A DNA stretch of 44,877 nucleotides from Treponema sp. (GCA_017449265.1 JAFSJW010000100.1:1-44877); one strand, 5' to 3'; positions 33,301-41,468 are shown, counted from the first letter of the stretch. Notes: generated from the sequence alone by a model not told the origin. Numbers and translations are program-made.

Positions 33301-34077
33301 GCTTATTGCAATGTCGGCCCATGAGATTCCCTCATCATGCTTTTTTCTGAGATAAAGCGCAACATTCTCAAGTTCCGAGCGGGAATTTTTCTCAAAATCA
33401 ACAAAAAAATCTTTGTCACAAGAAGGAACTGGAATCAATCTGACAAAGCCACTTTTTTCCGCATCTTCAAGAATGAGCCTGTACTCGCCGTAATCCTCAA
33501 GGATTTGCGGATAGATAATGCAATATGTTTTTCCGTTCGGCTCAAATGGAGGCTCTTCCCAAGCTGGGTCAAAATACCCGAACTTCTCAAGAAAAGATTT
33601 GTACTCATCGTAAAGCGTCTTATAATCTTGTTCCGCAAAAAGCTCTTCGCTCCCAGAACCGAATTTCTGAGATATGGCGTTATTGTAATCCGCGTTGTCG
33701 TGATATTTTTTCCATGTTCCCAATGAAGGAAGTATTTGCGAAATCCAGTCAGAAAAACTGGCAGAAGAATCAGTGAAGTCCTTTTTGATGAGGCTTTTGA
33801 ATACAGAACCGCCCTCATTCTTGTTTTTTTCGATTATCCATGCGGCAAACACTTTTCTCATCAAAGCAGGAACGGACTGCCGGTTCTCTTTCTTTGCCCG
33901 TATGCACTCGCCTTTAAAATTGTCCCATGCAATGAACCGCTCCATTGCAACCGACTTTGTTTTTGTGTTGAGCACCGTCCAATCAGCCCACTTTTTTGCG
34001 GCAATATCAGTCGGAAAAACAAGAACAACATTTTCATCTTTTAAAAAGAGATTTTCGATACATTCATGAACGGTCAT
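27355..34077 (-). CDS. Single-chain AddB-AddA helicase-nuclease fusion
   Basis: A protein of about 2240 residues. The first part (to about 960) is AddB/RexB-like: an inactivated helicase fold without Walker A, then a RecB-family nuclease with TTLNSFYSCPRRW (about 672), IIDYKNSKKS (about 840) and three further cysteines (CAGSSRCVDFRPICRR, about 950-965), so a 4Fe-4S nuclease. A Gly/Ser/Lys linker leads to an AddA-like part: VVSAGAGSGKTTV (Walker A, about 1038), MIDEFQDDNQLQ (about 1377), GDEKQSIYSFRGAD, TIHKSKGLEFKVV, VAYVAFTRAERLL, and a second nuclease with GQIDLVVKTG and VVDYKTD (about 2189). The complex resects double-strand breaks for RecA. I start at 34077, with AGGAG eight bases upstream. 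Normally addB and addA are separate genes. Confidence 0.85.
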   Translation of the reverse strand: MTVHECIENLFLKDENVVLVFPTDIAAKKWADWTVLNTKTKSVAMERFIAWDNFKGECIRAKKENRQSVPALMRKVFAAWIIEKNKNEGGSVFKSLIKKDFTDSSASFSDWISQILPSLGTWKKYHDNADYNNAISQKFGSGSEELFAEQDYKTLYDEYKSFLEKFGYFDPAWEEPPFEPNGKTYCIIYPQILEDYGEYRLILEDAEKSGFVRLIPVPSCDKDFFVDFEKNSRSELENVALYLRKKHDEGISWADIAISVPDMDSYGPYLDRELDLYEIPHTMRYSKPLSSYGAGALFSSIRECVEENFSFESIKNLLLNDDIPWLEKGNIQSLIMFGKQNNCLTSFGQTDIWEKSFESPKKRTEKSVENEKSSLQIFYGNLKNALSRFGAAKTCAELYSAYNNFKKKFINEKAFFAAKDADGTVQESEFEESNRILARCVTELKNLVELEKKLAEDKNKTYSVVSPFSFWLSDLDGTAYLSQGESAALQVYPYRAACAAPFALHVLVDATQNSLSVSTKPLSFLNEEKRDIIKKIDRSFMDIDTGKLFIQLYKVNSKEKALFSGSEHSFAGYGFLHGAIESKDRELSSECMAKNLFQDEKDWFLEKTTCAPEKVFAKSASGFKKWFSLSNGATNDSDKSFSEQLSAVLKEKFFDEKRGAYKISATTLNSFYSCPRRWLFNTVLQLKPVENETELKDEFINGTVKHKILENYFAHFKEKNLPISDTTDEEVLRTALNSALCSFKEKSDWRTEISFMTGEFLFSEADSLFDELNESIGNFSAVFAGYKVYGTEVELESSPEAVELKDKNYYFVGAVDLILVREENVSGKPGDMTKLYTIIDYKNSKKSIPSVHYVQDKESNENIDFQIPMYVYLCDSSTGESIQVEDAGFFSIKDGDVRPQEKRVFAPIKLSARRTDGKITDTTMQEFLQKADEFFEKGLKNLDFSVTNLFQGYSVCAGSSRCVDFRPICRRYFTVSGDESVVRAGSSFARTVSKNPTVNESEKKTADSGSGGAKVKPAGGKRSLDKNQSEAQNEMKNVVVSAGAGSGKTTVLSSRFVKIVQDGTGLERILTLTFTNKVANEMKSRIFSALKKSGIDTSDFDKAHIQTLDSYFSEIARAGAHFYGITPSFTMDAEAIEKKINLESLRFLLEKRDIPEFRNAIKELTKVSDFQSLAENLLAYPMIHYDNLSDPIDFKKSLEIQVNEIEALFRKNAELATKAIRQMLAVYEANAGDYDSGGKSKSANLIEFARIMSENKVPELTPETDAHDFIQEVSAFLKIKKPASNWKGQLYLNYKEPLNQLYDCFAFFIYYENFTNGYGTQEKAVELLCEFQTKINDYKRKSGLLTFNDVACLARKTLVEHAEIRHVEQNKFSKIMIDEFQDDNQLQCDVLFMLADEKENERYDSDGRYLIPTFDEIKNRLSPEKLFFVGDEKQSIYSFRGADVCVFNKLKETLGLHKMLNTNYRSEKSLIDAFNGIFGGTGIGSPSVFMTNHIKENLKTRFSEEETLELLQNEPSYEYVGSDPEKAASQEPLVKVVMFNAAESEEEGEAGEEKKISENDDISEEKANSYEAEWIAGEINRLVGSEYTDKSGAVHRYKYSDFCLLFRTSSPLHAFERKLLAAGIPYSTEIYKGFFTDGPINDLVSYLKICVYPEDSNAYAKVLCSPFVNLSVSEMEKIISVSKVPFDFSRMRDGIISDESMARLRKAAVDFAETKRLLHCEKLTKTLSHLWYDLGYRYETLWNQEVSMYAGLYDILFEIARKSEENVQCLARFLDEVETYKDEAEKLDGLDIPLNESDSVKIMTIHKSKGLEFKVVFVCAVSNPAKANKSDNQNVSYDEKRNIMIKTVESEETKALRLAPASDYSVKRTADANFFIDEYASDNMKKSCAELRRVAYVAFTRAERLLYIVGNYKGELKGPSAGGGKSMPVECFKPGIIGETFTLGDKDYEYAPAKTIYQLMLPLIDYYTVTDGDGNRVAKADSPFSFIEFKKETFEKNQAERKKARLDGETAVARMNDSAAKKRLLEEAGAVFGNAEIVLAENVPEIYMSPSKLKTPVQNLEGDESYPEITDIVNRSGGRFSYNDFGSIAHAFLEARMKGLEPEINARFLVGLDNDDKKIQEVYSVANKMADDFEKTELFKSVSEAREKYGWLKAEYDFKYFSRDYSEHGVIFNGQIDLVVKTGEKKYLVVDYKTDQNICPEEHFGQIECYRSAICEMMGIEPENVECVLYYLRHRKAVKV

Positions 34078-34242
34078 TATGATTACTCCTATAAACTCAG
34101 CGTTTGCAGTCGTGCAGAATACCCGCGCCTTCATTAATCAGAATTAATTGTATCATACTCTGACATATTGAATTGAAAAAAATACTTATTGAATTTGAAA
34201 ATATAGAATTTGGTAGGAAAATTGTAAATTTGCGGAAATGAT

Positions 34243-34315
34243 TGGAGATAATCGGACTCGAACCGACCACCTACAGATTGCGAACCTGTCGCTCTACCAG
34301 ATGAGCTATATCCCC
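34243..34315 (-). tRNA. tRNA-Ala (anticodon CGC)
   Basis: 73 nt. Acceptor GGGGATA pairs with TATCTCC including a G3-U70 wobble pair, the alanine identity element. The anticodon stem ACAGG/TCTGT holds loop TTCGCAA, giving CGC. T arm with TTCGAGT. CCA is not encoded. It lies between ribD and the addB-addA gene, all on the minus strand. Confidence 0.93.
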
Positions 34316-34349
34316 AAATCAGAATGAAACTATTTTATTCCAATTCATT

Positions 34350-35528
34350 TTATTTTTCAAGTGAATTTATTTTTCCCGGCTTGTATTTTAGCAGAATATC
34401 ATCGCCAAAGATTTCTATTTCGGGCGCAGAGAAAATTTTTGCATCTTTCGGGAAATCAATGCCCTTTCCGTGAACAGGCGTGTTTATCGTATGCCCGTCG
34501 TTGCCGAAGATTTTAGGCGCAACATAAACTTGGATTTCCTGCACGAGCGAAAGATTTTCCGCCGCCTCCGAACCGAAGAAAAAAGCCGCGTTCAGACTAC
34601 CGCCCGACTCCACAAGGACAGAATCAATTCCAAGCTCGCCAAGCCGAACAAGAACTTTTCCAATATCAAGGGAAGAGCACTCAGAATCGGCGTGAATCAA
34701 TTCCACTGTAACACCAGCTTTCTCAAGGGCGGCTTTTGTCTCAAGCCCTTCGCCTTCAATGCTATCCACAGCGAACACCATAACAGGGAACTTGTCCGCC
34801 GTTCGGACAATGTTAGAGTCAAGGGGAATTCTGAGCCAAGAATCAAGGACAATCCTGAGCGGCTGGCGGTATGGCAATCCGTCAGCACGAGCAGGAAGGC
34901 GAACATTCAGCATCGGGTCATCTTTCAGAACTGTCCCGATTCCGGTCATAACCGCCATAACCTCGCTTCTTGTTCTATGTACATTGTTTCTGGCAAGCTC
35001 GCCCGTAATCCATTTTGATTCGCCGCAAGAAGTTGCAGTCTGTCCATCCATCGTCATAGCATATTTTACGATAACATACGGTTTTTTCGTTTTTATATAA
35101 TGGAAGAAAAATGAATTAAGCTTGTCACACTCTTCGCTCAAAAAATCCTGAACGACATCAATTCCCGCCTCTTTTAAAATCTGAACGCCCCTTCCGTTCA
35201 CTTGCGGATTCGGGTCACGGCTTCCAATGACAACTTTTTTTATTCCAGCTTCAATAATCGCTTCGGTACATGGCGGTTGCTTTCCGTAATGACAGCACGG
35301 CTCAAGCGTAACAAAAATCGTTCCTCCGCGCACATCAGCTCCGCGCTCACGGGCATTTTTGAGCGCGTCACGCTCGGCATGAAGGTCTCCGCATTTGTGA
35401 TGGTAGCCTTGCGCCACAGCCATACCATTTTTCACGATTACGGCTCCTACCAACGGATTCGGGTTCGTAAATCCACGCCCCAGTTTTGCAAGCTCTATTG
35501 CCTGTCTCATAAAATCTTCATCTGTCAT
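34350..35528 (-). CDS. ribD: Bifunctional riboflavin deaminase / reductase
   Basis: 392 residues. The N-terminal cytidine-deaminase-like half has the zinc site DLHAERDAL and PCCHYGKQPPC, and TNPNPLVGAVIV. The C-terminal reductase half has KYAMTMDGQTATSCGESKWI, MTGIGTVLKDDPMLNVRL and VESGGSLNAAFF. It performs two successive steps on the pyrimidine intermediate. It is co-directional with ribBA and ribH but separated from them by a tRNA and the 6.7-kb addB-addA gene; riboflavin synthase (ribE) is not in the window. Only 65 bp separate it from the divergent XPB-like helicase, too little for an FMN riboswitch. Confidence 0.95.
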   Translation of the reverse strand: MTDEDFMRQAIELAKLGRGFTNPNPLVGAVIVKNGMAVAQGYHHKCGDLHAERDALKNARERGADVRGGTIFVTLEPCCHYGKQPPCTEAIIEAGIKKVVIGSRDPNPQVNGRGVQILKEAGIDVVQDFLSEECDKLNSFFFHYIKTKKPYVIVKYAMTMDGQTATSCGESKWITGELARNNVHRTRSEVMAVMTGIGTVLKDDPMLNVRLPARADGLPYRQPLRIVLDSWLRIPLDSNIVRTADKFPVMVFAVDSIEGEGLETKAALEKAGVTVELIHADSECSSLDIGKVLVRLGELGIDSVLVESGGSLNAAFFFGSEAAENLSLVQEIQVYVAPKIFGNDGHTINTPVHGKGIDFPKDAKIFSAPEIEIFGDDILLKYKPGKINSLEK

Positions 35529-35593
35529 AATTTCTTTTTACCGCACTTTTTTTTATTCTTCAAGTCCAAAAATTATGATAGAATAAAAATTCC

Positions 35594-37336
35594 ATGAATT
35601 TTGAGAACCCACTTATCGTTCAGGGAAACAGAACCCTGCTGCTAGATGTTCACGCACCAAGAGCCGAAGAGTGCCGTAATGCGCTCATTCCGTTCGCAGA
35701 GCTTGAAAGCTCGCCGGAACATCTTCACACATACAAGCTCTCAGAGCTTTCTCTATGGAATTATTCTGGGGCTGGTTTTAAGCCTGAGAATGCAATTGCC
35801 GTGCTGAATGAATTCTCGCGCTATGATGTTCCCCAGAGCGTCACGGCTTGGATTTTTGAAACAGCCAGCAGATTCGGAAAAATCCGGCTTGTGCCTGGAG
35901 AAAAAATCGTTCAAAAATCAGAAGACGGAAAAGAAATCGAAATTGAATATTTGTATCTTATCTGTGAGGATATTTTAATCTGGAAGCAGCTTGCCGCAAG
36001 CAAGCTCAAACTTGTTCCCGCAAAGTGCGGCGAAAAGAACGCTTTCTTAATCGAACTGGTTGACCGCGGCACGATAAAGCAGGAGCTTCTCAAAATGGGC
36101 TGGCCTGTCAAAGACGAAGTTCCGCTTGAGGAGGGAGAGCCGCTTGAAGTGGATTTCCGAGAGCGAACGCTTTCTGGAGCTGCGTTCTCGCCCCGAAAAT
36201 ATCAAATTGAGGCGGCAAAAGCTCTTGTTGGCGACAAAGGCGCGGGAACTGGCTTTGGAACAATCGTGCTTCCATGCGGTGCGGGAAAAACAATCGTCGG
36301 AATGACGATTATGACAATGCTCAAAACAAGCACGCTCGTAATCACTACGAATATAAGCGCAGTTCATCAGTGGATTTCGGAGCTTCTTGACAAAACGGAG
36401 CTTACGAAAGACCAAATCTCCGAGTACACAGGGGAAAACAAAGAGATAAAGCCGGTCACTGTGGCAACTTACCAAGTTCTTACATGGCGTCCAGACAAAG
36501 AAGGTCCGTACCCTCATTTTGCCCTGTTCAGAAAACGCAAATGGGGCCTTATCATCTACGATGAAGTTCATATGCTACCTGCTCCTGTGTTCCGAGTGAC
36601 TGCCGAGATTCAGGCAATCCGCCGCGTTGGTCTTACCGCAACGCTTGTTCGGGAGGACGGTCAGGAAGGAAATGTATTCTCGCTTGTGGGACCCAAGCGG
36701 TACGATGTGCCGTGGAAAGAGCTTGAAACATCAGGCTTCATCGCAAGCGCAGAGTGCATTGAAATCCGTCTTGATTTGAGCGAAGAAAAAGAAATTGAGT
36801 ACGCTGTATCAGAACACCGCAAAAAGCACCGCATAGCAAGCGAAAACCCCAGAAAGCTCCTTATCGTTCAGGAACTAGTCAAGCGCAACCCAGACGACAA
36901 AATCCTGATAATCGGGCAGTACATTGACCAGCTCAATGAAATCGCAAAGCTGCTTTCTGCGCCTATAATCACTGGAAAAACCCCGAACTCAGAACGCGAT
37001 GAGATATACGGAAAATTCCGAAGCAACGAGATAAAAGTCCTCGTCGTCTCAAAAGTGGCTAACTTCGCAATCGATTTGCCTGACGCAAGCATGGCAATCC
37101 AAGTAAGCGGAACATTCGGAAGCCGCCAGGAAGAAGCCCAGCGGCTCGGACGCATTCTTCGTCCAAAAGAACGCACATCGCGTTTTTTCACGCTCATAAC
37201 GCGCAGCACGGTTGAAGAAGATTTCGGCTCGAACAGACAGAAATTCCTTGCCGAACAAGGATACGCATACAGAATCATAAGGTTCAGCGAGATTTCTGAC
37301 CTTGACGAACTCGACACCCCTCTGCGACTTGAATAG
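35594..37336 (+). CDS. XPB/Ssl2-like superfamily 2 DNA helicase
   Basis: A 580-residue ATP-dependent helicase. The N-terminal XPB-type domain (about 1-190) is followed by RKYQIEAAKAL, Walker A PCGAGKT (about 228-234), TNISAVHQWISELLDKT, motif II YDEVH (about 321-325), LTATLVREDGQEG with the RED motif characteristic of XPB, and motif VI QEEAQRLGRILRPKE. Bacterial XPB homologues are found in spirochaetes, actinobacteria and a few others and probably act in repair. It is followed 42 bp later by a uracil-DNA-glycosylase-like gene, which suggests a repair pair. Confidence 0.92.
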   Translation: MNFENPLIVQGNRTLLLDVHAPRAEECRNALIPFAELESSPEHLHTYKLSELSLWNYSGAGFKPENAIAVLNEFSRYDVPQSVTAWIFETASRFGKIRLVPGEKIVQKSEDGKEIEIEYLYLICEDILIWKQLAASKLKLVPAKCGEKNAFLIELVDRGTIKQELLKMGWPVKDEVPLEEGEPLEVDFRERTLSGAAFSPRKYQIEAAKALVGDKGAGTGFGTIVLPCGAGKTIVGMTIMTMLKTSTLVITTNISAVHQWISELLDKTELTKDQISEYTGENKEIKPVTVATYQVLTWRPDKEGPYPHFALFRKRKWGLIIYDEVHMLPAPVFRVTAEIQAIRRVGLTATLVREDGQEGNVFSLVGPKRYDVPWKELETSGFIASAECIEIRLDLSEEKEIEYAVSEHRKKHRIASENPRKLLIVQELVKRNPDDKILIIGQYIDQLNEIAKLLSAPIITGKTPNSERDEIYGKFRSNEIKVLVVSKVANFAIDLPDASMAIQVSGTFGSRQEEAQRLGRILRPKERTSRFFTLITRSTVEEDFGSNRQKFLAEQGYAYRIIRFSEISDLDELDTPLRLE

Positions 37337-37378
37337 GAAAATCTGCCACCACAAAATAACATTGGGACTTTTCAGAAA

Positions 37379-38152
37379 ATGACAAAAAATCAGTTTGAAG
37401 CGTTCAGCGAATTCAGATTTGAATTCAAATCGTATTGCAAAAATCTTAACGATACTTTCTCAAATGACCTTGCTCCGCTCGTAAAAGAAGCCGCAAAAGC
37501 CGACACGCCCGACTACCCCCTAGAGACAGCCGTTGTGTACAACACAGCCCTTGATGAGATAACGGCCGAATCACAAATAAATCTTATCGTTATTGGCGAC
37601 AATCCTGGAAAAGACGAGCAGCTTTCCAAGAACAACAAATATCTTGTAGGTCAGAGCGGAAAGATTGCGGCAGGATTTTTCACGCGAAATCCACAGCTGC
37701 GCACGGATTTCAGAAAAAATGTGATTATCCTGAACAAGACCCCTGTTCACACCGCAAAAACAAAGCACCTGAAATTCCTTGAAAAAAACGGAGGGACGGA
37801 GATAAAAAAGCTCATCGCCGACTCACAGGATTTCATGGCGAAGAAAACGGCCGCTCTGCACAAAAATCTTGTGTCACAGTCCGAAGATGATTTTCCGGAG
37901 CTTTGGCTTGTGGGCTACGCAGAACTTAAAAACCGGGGATTGTTCCTGCGCTACAGGGACATTCTGAAAAAGGTCTATGATGAGTCTGAGTCAGGCGGCG
38001 CATGGGAAAAAGTTTTTGTGTTCCAGCATTTTTCCATGAACCGTTTTTCCATTGACTTGAAAGAATTTTGCGCCGCCAACAGCAGGGCTGACCTAGTAAC
38101 CGCAATTCATCTGCTGGGAAAAGCCCACAGGGAAGAGATTTTCGGCGCGTAG
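37379..38152 (+). CDS. Uracil-DNA-glycosylase-superfamily protein
   Basis: A 257-residue protein. LIVIGDNPGKDEQLSKNNKY followed by LVGQSGKIAAGF matches motif 1 of family 4/5-type uracil-DNA glycosylases (normally GEAPGxxED, then PFVGxSG), and FVFQHFSMNRFSIDL lies where the H-P-S motif is expected, with Phe in place of Pro. The four Fe-S cysteines of family 4 enzymes are not apparent. Glycosylase activity is therefore uncertain. Co-transcription with the XPB-like helicase fits a role in DNA repair. Confidence 0.65.
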   Translation: MTKNQFEAFSEFRFEFKSYCKNLNDTFSNDLAPLVKEAAKADTPDYPLETAVVYNTALDEITAESQINLIVIGDNPGKDEQLSKNNKYLVGQSGKIAAGFFTRNPQLRTDFRKNVIILNKTPVHTAKTKHLKFLEKNGGTEIKKLIADSQDFMAKKTAALHKNLVSQSEDDFPELWLVGYAELKNRGLFLRYRDILKKVYDESESGGAWEKVFVFQHFSMNRFSIDLKEFCAANSRADLVTAIHLLGKAHREEIFGA

Positions 38153-38263
38153 GAAGAACAGACTTAATCAATTTGCAAGGAAACGCAAAAGAGAAGCACC
38201 GTATACAGACACGCTTCTCAGCAATATCAGCAGGGATGCCTCTGAATGTGTTATGGATTCGGG

Positions 38264-39931
38264 TCAGAGTCCAGCGGCAGGAACAGGTCTTCCGAGCAGG
38301 TTTCCCTGAATGATGTCGCACTTGTTCTGTACAAGATAATCAAGCTGGTCACACCGCTCAATTCCTTCGGCGATAACCTTAAGCCCCAGATTATGCGCCA
38401 TTTCGATTATCGATTTGACAAGATTCTTCTCATCCGGCACAACTCCAATCGTGTCTATGAACGACTTGTCGATTTTAACGATGTCAAATGGAAGAGTACG
38501 CAAGTAGCTCAAGCTCGAATAGCCAGTGCCAAAATCGTCAAGCGCGATTTTTATGCCCATTGTGCGAAGCTCCGTCAAAATCTTGTGCGCCACTTCAGGC
38601 GATTTTATGAACACGGATTCCGTTATCTCGAATTCAAGATAATCAGTATCCATTTTTGTTTCCGCAATGATACGCCGAACTTTGCTTATAAACTCAGGGT
38701 CGCGCATCTGGACAACGCTCACATTCACCGAGAGCATAGGCGGACATTCGTAGTCAGGATAAATCCTCATGTACTGGGTACACGCCTCGCGCAAAACCCA
38801 TTCGCCAACGCGCACAATCATTCCGTTTTCTTCGGCAACTGGAATGAAATCAAGAGGCACAATCTCGCCAAGCTGCGGCGAAGACCAGCGAATAAGAGCC
38901 TCAAATCCGTACAAGTGCCGGCTGGGCATTTTATACTGCGGCTGGTACTCAACATAAAGTTCCTTATTTTCTATTGCAGATGCAAGCCTGTTCTCAATAT
39001 CCATCTTTTTCTCCATACTGAGCTGCATTTTTTCATCAAAAAAAGTGATTTTGTCTTTTCCCTGCAATTTTGCACGATACAACGCAATATCAAGCTGCTG
39101 CAAAAGAACAGTCGCAGACACGGAATCTTTCGGATAACGAACTATTCCCACGCTCGCCGTCAACCTGAAATCATGCTCCTTGTACCTGAAAGGCTGGGAA
39201 ATTATCTGGGAAATCTTAAGGACATATTTTTCGACTTCTTCTTCACCCACAGAATTCGGAATAAAAAGCAGGAATTCATCTGCGCCCATGCGCCCGATTA
39301 CATTCGGGGCTGAGACAAATGTCTTTATGTTGTGTACTATTTCCGTAATGTACAAGTCGCCCACATCATGCCCGAGCGTCTCGTTGATAATTCTGAAATT
39401 GTCAAAATCAAAAAGCGCGAGTGAAAAAGCAGGTATTTTATTCACGCCGGAAATAAGATTTTCAATGATGGAAAGACACTCTTTTCTGTTCGGAATACCG
39501 GTCATTTCGTCCACGAACGCAAGTTTGTGAATATTCCCCACATTTCTTGATATTTGCTCGTACTGCTTGTTCAAAATAATGCAGACAAGTATAGCGACTA
39601 TGCAAACACCAATCTGCGGAAAAAGAATCATCTCCTTTTTCACAATAAAATAAATCATGGAAAAAATAATGCTTATGCTGTTCAGCAGAATCGCAATTTT
39701 GATTCCGTATCTTCTGCCTGAAAAGACTACTTCTATAGAAAGAAGAAGCTGCAAAAGTCCGACGAAAAAACACATTGTTTCTACTACAATCTTATTTTTC
39801 TCGGAAACTCCGGTCGCAAAAGATGCCATCGTTATGTATATGAACACGAGGATAAAAAACAAGCACACAAGCAAAGCAGAGAAAAAACTTTCTTTTGGGC
39901 GGGTATCAATCAGACCTGTAATATCATCCAT
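38264..39931 (-). CDS. Membrane GGDEF/EAL protein (cyclic-di-GMP turnover)
   Basis: A 555-residue protein. Four N-terminal membrane helices (about 18-120) are followed by a GGDEF domain with an altered signature, RMGADEFLLF (Ala for the second Gly), suggesting weak or no diguanylate cyclase activity. The EAL domain is complete: FEALIRW, SVNVSVVQM, LEFEITES, ALDDFGTGYSSLSYL, VKIDKSFID and VIAEGIE. It is thus more likely a c-di-GMP phosphodiesterase, with the GGDEF domain perhaps a GTP sensor. It is transcribed alone and converges on the glycosylase-like gene. The repeat between it and the MATE gene lies beyond its 5' end. Confidence 0.9.
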   Translation of the reverse strand: MDDITGLIDTRPKESFFSALLVCLFFILVFIYITMASFATGVSEKNKIVVETMCFFVGLLQLLLSIEVVFSGRRYGIKIAILLNSISIIFSMIYFIVKKEMILFPQIGVCIVAILVCIILNKQYEQISRNVGNIHKLAFVDEMTGIPNRKECLSIIENLISGVNKIPAFSLALFDFDNFRIINETLGHDVGDLYITEIVHNIKTFVSAPNVIGRMGADEFLLFIPNSVGEEEVEKYVLKISQIISQPFRYKEHDFRLTASVGIVRYPKDSVSATVLLQQLDIALYRAKLQGKDKITFFDEKMQLSMEKKMDIENRLASAIENKELYVEYQPQYKMPSRHLYGFEALIRWSSPQLGEIVPLDFIPVAEENGMIVRVGEWVLREACTQYMRIYPDYECPPMLSVNVSVVQMRDPEFISKVRRIIAETKMDTDYLEFEITESVFIKSPEVAHKILTELRTMGIKIALDDFGTGYSSLSYLRTLPFDIVKIDKSFIDTIGVVPDEKNLVKSIIEMAHNLGLKVIAEGIERCDQLDYLVQNKCDIIQGNLLGRPVPAAGL

Positions 39932-39987
39932 TAAGAATATTATACAGCCTTATGAACAGATTTTGCAAACAATAAATAAAGATAAGT

Positions 39988-40016
39988 GTCGGTGGTTGAG
40001 CTTGTCTAAACCACCG
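39988..40016. repeat. Dispersed palindromic repeat, third copy
   Basis: CGGTGGTT and AACCACCG form a perfect 8-bp stem around GAGCTTGTCT, the same core as the repeats at 3563-3580 and 13757-13771. It lies between the MATE stop and the start of the EAL/GGDEF gene, both on the minus strand, and may help terminate MATE transcription. Confidence 0.7.
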
Positions 40017-40037
40017 CATTTTCTAAAAAATCATAAT

Positions 40038-41468
40038 TTATACTTTTTTCAGCTCCCTGTTCACCAGCGCAAACATGCCGAAAGCGATTAAAACAGAAAT
40101 CATGTCAGCAATCGGTTGGGCGTAGATTATTCCGTAAAGTCCAACGATTTTGTTCAGAATCAAGATAAGCGGAAGGAAAATGAATCCTTGCCTTGAAACT
40201 GCAAGAATCAGCGACTGTACGCCTTTTCCCATTGCCTGAAAAGTAAAGTTCAGCACGAACATGATTCCGAGTATGGAGCTTGAAAGCATAAGCGCATGAA
40301 GCATAAGGATTCCCATGTCAATAACAGCTGCATCGTTCGAGAAAATATTGACTATCTGTCTGGTGAAGATAAAATAAATTCCTGTCAGAAAAAGCCCCAG
40401 AACGACATTAACCAAAATTGCGAATTTCATTACAGATTTCATGCGCTTGATATTCCGTGCGCCGAAATTGTAGCCGACAAGCGGAGAGATTCCAATCGCA
40501 AGTCCCAGCTGAACGAAAATGACGAGCATATTGGCTTTCATCGCAACTCCCATCGCGGCTGTAGGAACATCGCCGAATACCGCTACTCCGTTCATAAAAG
40601 TTGAAACATGGGAAAGAAGCGGCTCGTACTCTACCTGAACGGCGTAGTATGAGGCCAGCAGCTTGTTCGTGAGGATTGCGGAAAGTGACATAAGGATATT
40701 AGTCAGGGAAGCCGGAAGACCGATTGTCAGAACGCCCGTTAAGATTCCGTTCCTTGCCATAAAATACTTGGGTTTTATTGTGAGTACAGAATTCTTCGAT
40801 ACGATATGGCAAATGTAAAATGCAAGTGTCACTGCGTTTCCGATTACAGTTGCGGCAGCAGCTCCGGCAACACCCATGCCAAGAAGTTTCACCCCGAAAA
40901 GCTCGTCAAGAATAAAAATCGGGTCAAGGACGATGTTTACGACAGTTCCTGCCATCATCCCGAACATTGAGGAGCTGGATGCCCCTTCTCCGCGGATAAG
41001 GTTCGTGTAAGCATTTGAAAGCACGACGAGCGGACCGCCCAGCGCAACGATTTCAAGATAGTCGCGCGCAAAGCCATAAGTCGTTTCGGTAGTTCCCACA
41101 GCATGCAGAATGGAATCCATGAAAAAAAGCATAATTCCTCCGCCTAAAACGCCTGTGACAATGCCAGCATAAAAACAGAACGAGGCAATGTTCTTTACTT
41201 TGTCATAGTTTTTTTCACCAAGCGCACGGCTTAGGAATGACGAGCCACCCATGCCATAGATATTTCCAGCCGCCATAAGAAAAAGAAAAACTGGCGTAGC
41301 AACATTCACAGCGGCAAATTTACTTGGGTCATTTGTAAGACCGACAAAAAAAGCATCAACCATGTTGTAAAAGACAGCTACAATCATACTCAAAACTGTA
41401 GGTACTGCGAATTTGAACACAGCTTTTGGAACAGGCGCATTCTCAAAAATTTCAACATTCTTAATCAT
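40038..41468 (-). CDS. MATE-family multidrug/Na+ antiporter
   Basis: A 476-residue inner-membrane protein with twelve helices in two repeats: FAVPTVLSMIVAVFYNMVDA at the start of the first and TIGLPASLTNILMSLSAILT at the start of the second, the MATE hallmark. NLIRGEGASSSSMFGMM and NIVLDPIFI are typical of the bacterial NorM/DinF-like branch. It exports cationic drugs or metabolites in exchange for Na+ or H+. It is transcribed alone; no regulator is adjacent. Confidence 0.92.
   Translation of the reverse strand: MIKNVEIFENAPVPKAVFKFAVPTVLSMIVAVFYNMVDAFFVGLTNDPSKFAAVNVATPVFLFLMAAGNIYGMGGSSFLSRALGEKNYDKVKNIASFCFYAGIVTGVLGGGIMLFFMDSILHAVGTTETTYGFARDYLEIVALGGPLVVLSNAYTNLIRGEGASSSSMFGMMAGTVVNIVLDPIFILDELFGVKLLGMGVAGAAAATVIGNAVTLAFYICHIVSKNSVLTIKPKYFMARNGILTGVLTIGLPASLTNILMSLSAILTNKLLASYYAVQVEYEPLLSHVSTFMNGVAVFGDVPTAAMGVAMKANMLVIFVQLGLAIGISPLVGYNFGARNIKRMKSVMKFAILVNVVLGLFLTGIYFIFTRQIVNIFSNDAAVIDMGILMLHALMLSSSILGIMFVLNFTFQAMGKGVQSLILAVSRQGFIFLPLILILNKIVGLYGIIYAQPIADMISVLIAFGMFALVNRELKKV

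Noticed and set aside
35529..35593. FMN riboswitch upstream of ribD
   Set aside because: Only 65 bp separate ribD from the divergent helicase gene, and none of the conserved RFN sequence is present. The gap upstream of ribBA likewise lacks it.
38180..38230. Terminator between the glycosylase-like gene and the EAL/GGDEF gene
   Set aside because: A 7-bp stem GAGAAGC/GCTTCTC exists, but no T-run follows on either strand.
38246..39313. A 355-codon plus-strand open frame opposite the EAL domain
   Set aside because: It overlaps all EAL catalytic motifs in antisense, with no ribosome binding site and unlikely composition.
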